Source: Pinus tabuliformis
Taxonomy: Eukaryota > Streptophyta > Pinopsida > Pinales > Pinaceae
DNA length: 64,000 nucleotides
Direction: 5' to 3'
Assembly: GCA_031772625.1 (NCBI GenBank)
Contig: CM062814.1
Location: forward strand, 368,475,781-368,539,780
In this document: positions 48,306 through 58,621 of the stretch, piece by piece
Position numbering within the stretch: position 1 is the stretch's first letter
Layout: each line of letters starts with the position of its first letter
Made by a program: the position numbers and the translations under genes
Notes under the pieces: generated by a model
Database searches by the model: none
Told to the model about the DNA's origin: nothing
The model's input: the letters and a program-made list of their open reading frames with translations, nothing else

Positions 48306-48960
48306 AGATATTTTTATTTTGGTATAAATCACTTGGATTTCCATTACCAACTAATGGTGTTGATATTTGGCCTCGTTTACCAGTTTTGTTTCTTCTTAAC
48401 GTGAAGATGTACGGTTGTATATTACTTTTCGTATGTGCTCCGTGACTCGACAACTTTGCCTTCAACACTGCTCCTCACCTGTTACTCTACGGGCATTTGC
48501 TTTTGTGTCTTTAAAAAGCGTGCTTTGATTTTTTTATTTCCCAAAAAAATGATTTTGGTTGAATAGCCGTCAATTTCCTTACGTGTTTGTTTTCACTAAT
48601 AGAGTTGAACCATAATTTCCGTCCGGGTGCAACCCTCTGATATTTTGATATTTATTTATCTTGCTATTTATTTTTGAATATGAAAGCTTTTCCCAAAATG
48701 CATTAGAATAAAACTTTATAAACTGAAATTATGTATATCACTATTATTGTAAGAGTTCACAAATCAATGCATTGAATAATAATATGTTAAATTTGATATC
48801 AAATCACATTGAAAATAAATAAATAAAATTATTTTAGAAGAATAATAAATTTCAAAGTGTAATGTTTAATTTAAAAATTTTGTATATTTTATTTGGTTAA
48901 ACCCAAACTAATATGAATTTGACCAAAAATCCAATATATTATCTAGTATCTAAGGCAGAG

Positions 48961-49846
48961 ATAACAATAAAGCCCAAATTTAACAATAAAGCCCAAATTT
49001 ATTTGTGTATATTTAACGTTTATAATATGATTATCAATTTTAATTCTTAAATAATTTCAAAATTTATTTATGTGGTTTCAATAATCTCTTTATATGATTT
49101 TTAAGGTGTTTTTTGGTTCATTAGGTTTTTTTATTATATCATTTTTTTAAGTAATATTTAACCCAGAATTTAATAATCTTCAATACACTATATTCATTTA
49201 GGTGTTATAAGATAGCTCATTTTTAATGAGAAAAAATTGCCCTTTCATATATAATAAATAAATAAAAATTTATTACAAAATTTCAATTAAACGATCCAAA
49301 AGTATAAGAGATAACCCCTCATTGATTTTATCATTTACCAATGTTCATGTCAAACATCTTGGCAATCCCCGACCCCTCTCCCCGCACGCGAAAATGTTCA
49401 TGTTAATGAGGATGCTTTAACGTTTGTTTGTATAAACGTTGGTTTTGATTATTAAACGATTAACGTCCATTTCTTTCCTTTCATTAGTCTGGACCTCCTT
49501 ATGGATTTATCTTTTACGCAAACCTTCGCCTCAAACAAGTCGACTTGTCTTGTTACAGATTCCATGACGGAAAACGTGATTTCGAGAGATGCTTCAACCA
49601 CAAGCAAAACCTATCAATATATTAAGCAGAACCTATAAAAATTTATGAGAACAAGTCGCGGGAGATGTTACAACATGTAAGCAAAATCTATACAAGATAA
49701 GAACTCTAGAGATGCACATGCAAGCAAAATCTATAAAAGATAAGAACTCTACAGATGCGAGCTATGAAGCTGCGACATTTTACTCTTGGCAGTAGCTGTC
49801 ATGATTGGGTTAAAAATTCATATAAGGAAAGCCCCTACCGTTCCTA
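48961..49846. repeat. Repeat A right part plus laccase-upstream flank, copy 2
   Basis: 48961-49200 matches 345-545; 49410-49846 matches 560-1085 (ttaacgtttgtttgtataaa, cgcaaaccttcgcctcaaacaagtcg, agctgcgacatttt). A C-rich stretch at 49365-49395 is unique to this copy. It stops at the gypsy LTR. Confidence 0.7.
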
Positions 49847-52431
49847 TGTAACACCCTAAACATTACAAAAGACATAATAATAATAAATAAAATTATTTAT
49901 CACGTCTAAACTGACGAATTATCACATAAATTATTTATTATGTTTAGGTGGCGTTGAGGTTTTCATTTGGCACGTTCAATTGGTTTTTGATATGTGATAT
50001 TAAATACACAAAACCCGCGTTAAGGCCTCTGCCATGCATTAAAGAAGCACATGGCCTCACTCGAGTCATTGAACCCGTCACTTTTCTGTGGTGTAAATGC
50101 ACCGGGTACAACTCTCCACGCAATGCGATCTGGGCTGTCTTTTGGCATGCCTCCTTCTCTGGTGTAAATGCACTGGGTACATCTCTCCACGCAGCGCGAT
50201 CTGGACTGTCCTTTGGCGTGCCTCCATTCATCGCTGAGACTTTGGCTCGATATCTGTTCTCGCTTGCATCCGTCGATCTGTCTGGGGGAAATCCAATGGT
50301 GGAGTAGTTTTAGGTTTGTTCCAACTACTCCGCTCCCGCCTCCGACCGTATGGAGAGTCATTTGCACTCGAGGGTTTGCTGGTTCGACCGCTCTGCAATA
50401 GGTTCAGCAACCAGGTGTTCAATTTGTCATGCAACTTCTTGGTCGAGAGCCATGGTCTCGGCTGGAAGTTCTTCTTGGCGAGGTAATGAAACACATACCC
50501 TATTTATACGGTTTGCTCCATAATAATTGTTTTTCTTGTCTCGTTTATTGCCTCATGGATGATAATGGTTTGATAGGTAACCCTTCAAGTCCAGGGGCAT
50601 CGCCACACTGTTCTGGTTCATCGAAGCTTAATGAAATTTGAAGCCGACCACAGAAAGGTGAGATTACACTCCGCGGCATCGTTTCTTAGTTTTGTTTAGT
50701 TATTTCTGCATGCTATTAATGTTTTTTTCTCATACCATGCAGGCAGACTGTATCCGGATGGGACCTCCGACCTTCAGTGTGCAGGTGAGGTTTCCCGTTG
50801 GCTGCTCCGTTCTTTAATGATTTCCTTTATGGATATATTACATACCTTATACAATGATATGTTGGTGTTGTTGCAGGTAATGTGCTGCCCTTATTGGGGT
50901 TCTTATAGAGTCAGTCCCGCGTCCTCCAAGGTCCGCAGGGCTAATTCATTACTCGAATTTTTACAGGTTGGAACTATTCACTTAAAACTCACCAAGTTTA
51001 TTTGCTACGGTTTTGATGCCTACGATAAATCGATTGGCAGAGGTTTTCGGTCGGAGCCTACCTGGTTCTTAACTTTTACTAGGAAGATTGTGTAAATAGT
51101 TAATGCCAATTTTGTTATTCGCAAAGTTGATTAAGGTTGCTTTACTTTGTGTGTTCGAAATACTGTTTAATCTATGATTTTGTAATTTATGGGTACAAAA
51201 CTCCTTTGGAACAGTTAATATTTCGATGTATTCAGAATTTGAGGGCTTTCAAGAATTTGAGGGTTTTTTAAGAATTCGAGGGTTTATTCCCCTTTTTTGA
51301 TTTTATCTCTATTTGGGTTGTATGCAATAGACCGTCGCACTCTGCTGTTGTAAGATTTCGATCCTAAACATTACTTATTTTAATGATACTGCATATATAT
51401 AGCTTTTCCATTAATCAGCTACGGAAGGGTTTTATTGCTCCATAGGATTGTTTATCGTATTCGTTAATGTCTGCGTGTTTTTTTAATTTATTTAATGCTT
51501 CTATTAATCATATATGATAATAGTTATAGTTTGAGGATTCACCCAGTTATTTCATTATACTCTGATTAAGCGGAATCTCTATTTCTTGAGTACTTAACTA
51601 AATGATTTACTCACTTCTAGTTGACGGAAGGAAATCCTCTGTTACGGTTTAAAATTTACAGTTTATTCCACCAGAAGAAATCGAGAATGTTTTCTTTCCC
51701 GTTTTTACATTTGCATATTATAAAAAGAAAAGCACGAGCGGAATGCTCCTTTGGACTTAATGAGTTGCTAGCCTTATAGCTTTACTGTATAATTACACTT
51801 GTTTCTGTGGTATGAATTCCTACTGAGCATCAGATTTATTTGTTTGATTATGAGCTTGTTCTATTACGATTTTCAGTGCATTTTCCATAACCATGTAATG
51901 AGCTATCTTGTTAATGTAAGAAAACATTTACTCCATTAATCTATCATCATCATTACTTAAATAAACGCTATATTATTTATTTGATTAATTTTCAGTGTAA
52001 AATTCCAAAGATATCTGGAAAATCTCTCCTCCTAGCCATGAGTGTAGCAATCACTTCTAGATTTTCCAGCTAGAGTCAGTGCCTTGGGCTTCGGGACTCA
52101 TTGTCGAGCCTCAAGATCTGTACTTTCTTTTGACTATATTTGAGTAATTTTCCCACTGGTTTATTCCAGCAAGCTCTAAGATAGCTTTCTTCTTCTCTCC
52201 CCCCACTCTATATTTCCCTTTCCACGCATATGGTAATTATTTCTTGGCAACTGTTTCTTTTAACTATTGCAAAACAGTGTAATTTTATTAACATGTCAGT
52301 TAAGTAACTAATGGTAACCTCGCCTTTCCAGCCTTAGTCATTATCATAAAGTAAAATACATTCATGCATTAAGGCATAAAAATGAACTTAATGACCACAA
52401 TAACTTTTTCCAGGTAGCTTGGGGTGTTACA
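49847..52431 (-). repeat. 3' LTR of the Ty3/gypsy element (2585 bp)
   Basis: In minus orientation it begins tgtaacacccc directly after a purine tract and ends gggtgttaca at 49847, an inverted terminal repeat of 10 bases with TG...CA ends. The right half (about 51.1-52.4 kb) is U3. The left half carries the GC-richer segment with the spliced ORF on the plus strand. A tandem duplication of about 72 bases (ggtgtaaatgcacygggtaca near 50090 and 50160) is absent from the other LTR copies. Confidence 0.85.
50402..51095 (+). CDS. Four-exon ORF inside the LTR, antisense to the element, function unknown
   Basis: Splice-like borders define exons 50402-50482, 50577-50657, 50743-50784 and 50877-51095. 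Donors are gtaatg, gtgaga and gtgagg; acceptors are gatag, catgcag and gttgcag, the last two after clear pyrimidine or T-rich tracts. All four exon lengths are multiples of three, and joined in phase 0 they give about 140 open codons, including VTLQVQGHRHTVLVHRSLM, then KADCIRMGP, then VMCCPYWGSYRVSP, YGFDAYDKSIGRGF and a TAA at 51093. The same borders exist in the other LTR copies (57647-58180 and 59060-59720), but there exon 3 is 35 nt, which changes the frame. No family is recognised. It could be a captured host gene fragment or a noncoding spliced transcript; no upstream start is defined (an in-frame TAG precedes 50402 unless an earlier exon exists). Confidence 0.45.
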
Positions 52432-52441
52432 TCTCCCCCCC
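52432..52441 (-). other. Polypurine tract of the gypsy element
   Basis: On the minus strand ggggggggaga lies immediately before the 3' LTR start tgtaacacc. It primes plus-strand DNA synthesis in LTR retrotransposons. Confidence 0.85.
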
Positions 52442-52479
52442 ATATGAGGAACACCGTCCATGGTGTTTTGCTATTTTTA

Positions 52480-52668
52480 AGAAAATAGTGTTGTATAAGC
52501 TTCCCGCATAAATCCTTTCTCTTTCCAAGTGGCCTCACCCGGGCCAAAGTGCTTCCACTGGAATTTAACCTGGGTGATGGCTCGCTTCTGCAAGGTGGTT
52601 TCTCTATGATTGAGAATACAAAGAGGTTCTGTCAGGAACTCTCCTTCGGGCTCGACCTGCACAAACAA
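52480..52668 (-). pseudogene. Integrase C-terminal chromodomain
   Basis: Encodes EPLCILNHRETTLQKRAITQ, VKFQWKHFGPGEATWKEKGF and MREAYTTLF, the usual layout of a plant chromovirus chromodomain (ILDR, VKVLW, EATWE, M..YP.LF). Chromodomains of this kind direct integration toward particular chromatin. The adjacent integrase core is broken. Confidence 0.8.
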
Positions 52669-52929
52669 AATTTATAATCATTGTTTCTTCAAAAAACAGT
52701 TCATGCGATAACATATGTATTCCCTTAATTGATTAATTGAATGTTCTTCCAACTAATTATAGGTAGTGGTTTTTACACATTTTTTTAGCAATGAAACATG
52801 ATAAACATTGTGGACCTGATAAAGAACATGATAAAGAACTTTTTCTAGGCTTTACTCTTAGATATACGCGATCTCCTAGTTGAAATTCTCTGTGTGTTCT
52901 CTTTTTATTAGCGTACATTTTCTATATAT

Positions 52930-53680
52930 CCTAGGCAACCCATAGATTCTGTCGAACCTTCTTAATAGTCTCTTCCATTTCTGCTAGCATGTCAGGACCC
53001 AATGCTAGTTTATCAACTAGACTATTCCAATCCATGGGTACTTTGCACCTTCTTCCATATAATACCTCAAAGGGGCTCATGCCCAACGATTCATGATGTC
53101 CATTATTATATGCAAATTCCACTATGCGGAGGTAATCCTCCAACTTATGTGGCTGTCCTCCAGCTCTTGATTTACCCGTTTTGTTTGTTAGTCCGTTTGA
53201 AGATGGTAAGCAGTGCTAAATTGGATTTGAGTACCTAATCCTGATAAGAGAGCTTTCTAGAATGTCGACGTAAATTTTACATCCTTGTCAAAAATCACCA
53301 CCTTAGGTATCCAGTGTAGACGAAAAATTTCCTTCATAAATATTCTTGCAATTTCCACAGTTTTAAAGGTGGATTTCACAGGGTATAAAGTGAGCAGTTT
53401 TGCTCAGTTTGTCTACCACCATAACTGAGTCATGCTGCTTCTTAGTGAGAGGTAAGTCGGTGACAAAATCTAGTGATATGTTCTCCCACTTCCATTTTGG
53501 AATGGGTAATGGTTGTAATAAACCAGCAGGATGCTGATGCTCTGCCTTCACTTGTTGGCACTCCAAACATTTGGACAAGTATTCACTGAAATCCTTCCTT
53601 AACCGGGGCCAGAAATACCCTTTCTTGATGGTTGACAACAACTTCTGGTAACCGAGGTAGCCAACTCATGGTTTTCTATG
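52930..53680 (-). pseudogene. Integrase core and zinc-binding region
   Basis: Zinc region: FHRKP, stop, VGYLGYQKLLS ... CLECQQVKAEH; the first His and both Cys are visible, the second His has become Tyr. Catalytic core: SLDFVTDLP (first Asp), FDKDVKFTS (second Asp), then after a frame change STAYHLQTD and QELED (Glu), and FAYNNGHHESLGMSPFEVLY. The catalytic D, D and E are all recognisable but lie in different frames separated by stops. Confidence 0.85.
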
Positions 53681-54530
53681 AAATTCATCCAATATCAATT
53701 GCTTAACAAAATTTTGGTTAGGAACATAAACTCTGCCCTTAAAAATAAGGAGGTTGTCGGAATTTATTTTGAAATCTAATTTTTCCTTTCTTGATAGGGC
53801 TTCCTTTGTTTGCTTCCAAAGAAAAGTATATTTTGGATCTTTGATATATGCTTCCTTCATAATTTCTGGAATATTTGAGCGTACTTGACTAATTTGGACC
53901 TCATAAATACAATGTATTTTTCTGCTTAATGCGTCGATTACTCTATTTTCCTTCTCTTTAAGATGTTTCATCTCAAAGTTGAACTCACCTAAAAATGTTG
54001 TCCATTGGGCCGGTTGAGCATTTAAACTAGACTGGTTGAAAAAGTTTGTAAGGCTGCTATGATCTATTAACAACAGAAATTTCTTCCCCAACAAATAATG
54101 TCGCCACATTTTAAGTGCATGTACTACAACCGTTAGTTCAAGGTCATAAGCAAAATATCGATGTTCATATTCCTTCAATTTCTGTGATTTGTAAGCAATA
54201 ACGTTTCCCTCTTATGTTAACACTCTGACGACACCTTCTTTACATGCATCAGTGCAAACCACAAAAGACTTTTCCGGATCTACCTTTAGCACTGGTGCAG
54301 TGGTGAGCAAGTGTTTCAGTGTTTTGAAGCTTTGTTGACACTCGATTGTCCATTGAAAAGTGCGCCCCTTTTTTGGTAAAGAGGTCATTGGGAAGGCGAT
54401 TTTTGAGAATCCTTCAATAAACTGACGGTTGTACCCAGACAAACCCATGAATGCTCTGATATCTGCGACATTCTTTGGAGCATTCCATTCCATAATTACC
54501 TTGATCTTCTTCCGGTCCACCGTTATTCTA
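53660..54530 (-). pseudogene. RNase H region
   Basis: MEWNAPKNVADIRAFMGLSG and YNRQFIEGFSKIAFPMT form the RT thumb/connection. RNase H follows with VVCTDACKEGV (first Asp), a stop at about 54210, then YFAYDLELTVVVHALKMWRH and LLLIDHSSLTNFF, ending with RVIDALSRK. Homologous elements read CTDACKEGLGGVL and TDHHSLTNYF, so several core residues are altered. Loss of the frame at 54.2 kb separates the two parts. Confidence 0.85.
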
Positions 54531-54589
54531 TCTGCTAATATAACGTGACCTAAATATTGAATCTGATTTTTGAAAAAGTCACATTTTCT

Positions 54590-55439
54590 GAATTCATCAT
54601 ATAACTGGTTTTCCTATAGTGTTTGCAACACTACCCTTAGATGTTCTTTGTGTTCCTCATGGTTCTTAGAATATATTAAAATGTCGTCAATGAAAATCAG
54701 TACGAATTTATCAAGATAGGGCTGGAAAATACTGTGCATCAAACTTATAAAGGTGGCTGGGGTGTTTGTGAGACTAAACTGCAGCACCACAAACTCGTAC
54801 TGACCATAACGAGTTCGGAATGAAGTCTTATATATGTCCTGCTCCTCTATCCTTATTTGGTGGTATCCGAACCTTAAATTGATTTTTTGAAAATACTTTG
54901 GCTCCTTGCCCTTGATCAAAAAAATCATCATTACGTGGCAGGGGATTTATTTTTAATGATCAGTTTATTTAACTGATGATAATCGATTCATAATCTCAAA
55001 GTTCCATATTTCTTTCGCACAAATAATATGGGGGCTCCCCATGGGGACACATTGAGACGAATGTACTTCTTATTTAGAAGCTCCTGGAGTTGTGTCTTGA
55101 GTTCTGTCAACTCATGTATGCTCATGCGATAAGGGGTCGTGGAAAAAAGGCTGCACCCGGAATTAGTTTGATGGTGAAATCAATATCACGCTTGGTTGGT
55201 AATCCAGGAATGGATTTAAGGAATACATAAGAAAATTCATGAATGACAGGGATATTTTCCAAGGAAGTCATTTTGCTGCTGGTGTTTGTAAATCCCACTT
55301 GAATAGCATATATTTGATAGCATTTCGTAATACACCTTCCTAACTGACTAGCAGAGTTTGGTATCTGTCTTGATTCCTTGAAGTTCCTTCCTTTGTCTTG
55401 ATTTTGTGATAAAATTAATGGTTTTATGCTTATAGTCAA
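54590..55439 (-). pseudogene. Protease-RT linker and reverse transcriptase
   Basis: The linker [32 protein letters not shown] is followed by [28 protein letters not shown], a stop where Cys is usual before IDY, and then, after a frameshift near 54945, [27 protein letters not shown] and the catalytic box [14 protein letters not shown]. The Asp pair of the box is intact (F in place of Y). Two breaks make the enzyme non-functional. Confidence 0.88.
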
Positions 55440-55760
55440 CTAGGGACCAACACTTTTCCAGCCAATCCATCCTGATTAAAATGTTGTATGAAACCCAAAA
55501 GAAGTATGTTAAGGTCCATGTGAATGGGTTTTCCTAAGATTGTTAAAGGGCAATGTTCTGCTTTTGCAACTACCTTTCTCTTTGTCCCAGTGGCTAATTG
55601 AACTAGCCATGATTTTGGAAATTTACTGCTCTGCAGTAGACGCTTTTATACCACCTTAGGATTAACATAGCTTAAGCTAGCACGAGTATTAAAAAAAAAA
55701 AAAAAGAGACAGGTTTTTTAGCAATCATACCTTCACATTCAATCATGGTGGGCTGATATT
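55440..55760 (-). pseudogene. Aspartic protease region, active site lost
   Basis: Reading from about 55700 gives NTRASLSYVNPKVV where related elements have DSGAS; the catalytic Asp and the Gly are both replaced. It continues as FPKSWLVQLATGTKRKVV, HMDLNILLLGSYNILIRMDW, matching the end of the retropepsin domain. A 15-base T run (A run on the plus strand, 55689-55703) lies just upstream of the active-site codons. Confidence 0.8.
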
Positions 55761-55849
55761 CTGCTTAATGATCATCTAGAGTAGTTTTGATCTTGGGCAT
55801 GCTCCTCGCCACTTCTCCAATTGGGGATGCTTCCTGCATATTTGATAGT

Positions 55850-57051
55850 TTTTCCGTCCTTGCCTTATGCTAGAAGTTTTTGTAATAGTGGGGTTCTTTT
55901 CATCCCCAACATTGCAGTGGTGGTTTTGACTGCTCGTCATTAACAGATCTACCTATTCCTTTTGACTATCAGGTTTTAGAATAAGCATCTTTATGCAGAT
56001 TCCTTGCTGGAAATTTACGGAGATGTTTTTTCTGTATATTTCTATCATTAGAAAATTTTGTGTGCCTATTTGGAATCACGCTCCTTCCCTTCCTATTTGA
56101 CCCTCCTTTAGACACTTCATTTTTCTGTTTCATTTGCTAGTACCATATGCAGGCTTTTTGCACCACATCATCCATTGTTTTGTGGTAGTCAAATTCAAGT
56201 TTCTCCTTCATGAAATTGGGTAAGCTACTAATGAAATGTTGAATCTTGGCCTTTTCCTCTTGCATAAGGTACATAACATAGAAGGGAGGTGAATTGTTCC
56301 ACATATTCATCCATAGTTAAGGCTCCCAACCTTAACTTGTGAAATTCCTTTTATTTTTCATCATAATAACGTTCAGTTAAATACTTATTTTTGATTTTTT
56401 TTGGAATTCGTTCCACGTCAACTGTTCCTTGTCAATTTTCCTTACTGTTTTAATTTCTTGCCACCAAAGGGTTGCCTTACCCCTTAATTGATAAACTTCC
56501 AAACGTGCTTTCAGCTTATCGGTATATTCGTAAATTTGAAAATATTTGCTCATATCAATTAACCAAGCTTTTGTTGCCTCTTCAGGTTCCCCTTCAAAGT
56601 GTGACGATTTAATGTTTTTGAATTCTCTTTGTAATTTAGATTTCTTTCTTTTTGTTTTGCACTGGTCGAAAACATTATCCGATCATCCTTCTTCGTCCTC
56701 CCTGTGTCTCTTGGTTAACTCAACAATTTCCTCACCACGCTGAGCTGTTGGGGTCTTTTCTCTGTCCTCATTACTAAGGTCTGGATGTCTTTGGTTTTGT
56801 CAATTAGAAAAACTTTTGAGAATCCTATCCTGTTCCAGGTGTAACCGTTCATTGTCCGTTCTTAAATTTGTCATCTCAACACGCAATTGTTGAACGGCTT
56901 CGAGTAAAACTACCTTAGTTTGATGAGTCTCCTTGCCCAACGATAGCCAAATGTCAAGGTTAGCATTCACATAAGTTAGTTTTGGAGGATTCAGCGGTCC
57001 TGGACTTCTCTGCACTCTTCCCTTTTGTATTGACACAGTCTCTGTGTTCAC
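55850..57051 (-). pseudogene. Gag
   Basis: A Met at 57051 starts a basic stretch and a coiled-coil-like segment (VVLLEAVQQLRVEMTNLRTD). After a break, the retrotransposon gag domain reads FEGEPEEATKAWLIDMSKYF, EYTDKLKARLEVYQLRGKAT and LWWQEIK (56620-56420). The nucleocapsid zinc knuckle near 55918-55870 reads QCWG-stop-KEPHYYKNF-stop, so the second and fourth Cys are lost. Gag packages the element RNA. Confidence 0.85.
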
Positions 57052-57148
57052 ATATGTGTTTTATTTAGTTAGATTTAAGAAATCACAGTCATTGCATGTA
57101 TATACATATATTTATCTTATCCCAAAGAATCTCAGTGTATGAACCTGA

Positions 57149-57160
57149 GCTCTGATACCA
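57149..57160 (-). other. Primer-binding site (initiator Met-tRNA)
   Basis: On the minus strand tggtatcagagc follows the 5' LTR end gtgttaca after two bases (ag). It matches the 3' end of plant initiator Met-tRNA, the common primer of plant gypsy and copia elements. This fixes the orientation of the element. Confidence 0.9.
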
Positions 57161-57162
57161 CT

Positions 57163-58621
57163 TGTAACACCCATAACATTACAAAAGACAATAATAATAA
57201 TAATAAATTATTTACCAGGTCTAAACTTATGAATTATCACATCAATTATTTACTATGTCTAGGTGGTGATGAGGTTTTCATTCGAAAAGTTCAATTGGTT
57301 TTTGATATTTTGTATTAAATACACACAGCCCGCGTTAAGGCCTTTGCCATGCATTAAAGAGGCATGTGGCCTCACTCGAGTCATTGAACCCGTCACTCCG
57401 CTCTGTTGTAAATGCACTGGGTACATCTCTCCACGCGTCATGATCTGGGGATGTTCTATGGCGTGCCTCCGTTCATCGCTGAGACTTTGGCTTGACACCT
57501 ATTCTTGCTAGCATCTGTCGATCTGTCTTGGGGAAATCCAATGGTGGAGTAGTTTTAGGTTTGTTCCAACTACTCCGCTCTTGCCTCCAACTGGATGGAG
57601 AGTCATTTGCACTCGGGGGTATGCTGGTTGCGCTGCTCTGCAATAGGTTGAGATACCAGGTCTTCAATTTGTCCTGCACGCTGTTGGTCGAGAGCCATGG
57701 TCTCTGGTAGAAGTTCTTCTTGGCGAGGTAATGAAACATGTATCCTATTTATACAGTTTGATCCATAATAATTGTTTCTCTTGTTTGGTTTACTACGTCA
57801 TTGGTGACAATGGTTTGGCAGGTAACCGTCCAAGCTCAGGGGCATCGCCACATTTTTCTTGTTCATCAAGGCTTAATGAAATTCGAAACCGACCATAGAA
57901 AGGTGAGATTACACTCTGCGACATTGTTTCCCAGTTTTGTTTAGTTATTTTTGCATCATATTAATGTTGTTTTCTCATACCATGCAGGCAGACTGTATCC
58001 GGATGGGACCTTCAGTGTGCAGGTGAGGTTTCCTATTTGTTTCTTTGTTCTTTAATTATTTCCATTATGTATATATTACATACCTTAGACAATGATATGT
58101 TGGTGTTGTTGTAGGTAATGTGGTGTCCTTACCGGGGTTCTTATGGAGTCATTCCTGCGCCCTCCAGGGTCCTCAAGATTGATACATTACTCAGCTTTTT
58201 ACAGTTTGGAACTATTCACTGAAAAATCACCTAGTTTATTTGCTATTGTTTTGATGCCTCCGATAAATTGCTTGGTAGAGGTTTTCAGCCAGAACCTACC
58301 TAGTTCTTAACTTTTACTGGGAAGACTGTGTAAACAGTTAAAGCTGATTATGTTACTCGCAAAGTTGATTTAGGCTGCTTTACTTTTTGGGTTCGAAAGA
58401 CTGTTTAATCTCTGATTTTGTAATTTATGGGTACAAAACTCCTTTGGAATAGTTAATATTTCGACGTATTCAGAATTCGAGGGTTTTTTAAGGATTCAAG
58501 GGTTTATTCCGATTTTTTGATTTTATCTCTGTTTGGGTTGTATGCAATAGACCATTACACTCCACTGCTGTAAGGTTTCGGTCCTAAAATTTACTTATTT
58601 TAATGATATTGCATATATAAA
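57163..58621 (-). repeat. 5' LTR of the gypsy element, truncated
   Basis: Starts (plus strand) with tgtaacaccc and matches the 3' LTR from 49847 to about 51403. The remaining 1.0 kb, which would hold U3 and the promoter, is missing. The spliced-ORF segment is present (exons 57647-57727, 57822-57902, 57988-58022, 58115 onward) with several stops. Confidence 0.85.

Larger units (their letters stand above)
46396..48960. repeat. Repeat X, copy 2
   Basis: Colinear with 20060-22350 from ttagaagttaaatgcc through aagtggcaaatagtgac, tagtaggtaataattaga, gtgagcaagtgtggcttg and ccattaccaactaatggtgttgata. It differs by many indels, by the SINE at 47.69-47.88 kb and by one more 54-bp unit at 48.2 kb. Noncoding. 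Confidence 0.7.
52432..57162 (-). mobile_element. Ty3/gypsy chromovirus internal region, decayed
   Basis: Internal part of an LTR retrotransposon in minus orientation with the order primer-binding site, gag, protease, reverse transcriptase, RNase H, integrase, chromodomain, polypurine tract. The presence of a C-terminal chromodomain and the sequence style of RT and IN place it among plant chromoviruses (Tekay/Del-like); clade is inferred. Every domain has stops or frameshifts. About 15 differences in a 118-base stretch compared by eye between the two LTRs (49945-50060 against 57260-57380) indicate an old insertion. Confidence 0.9.

Noticed and set aside
48107-48307. Plus-strand ORF with an 18-residue repeat
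   Set aside because: It is the reading of a 54-bp noncoding tandem repeat inside repeat X.
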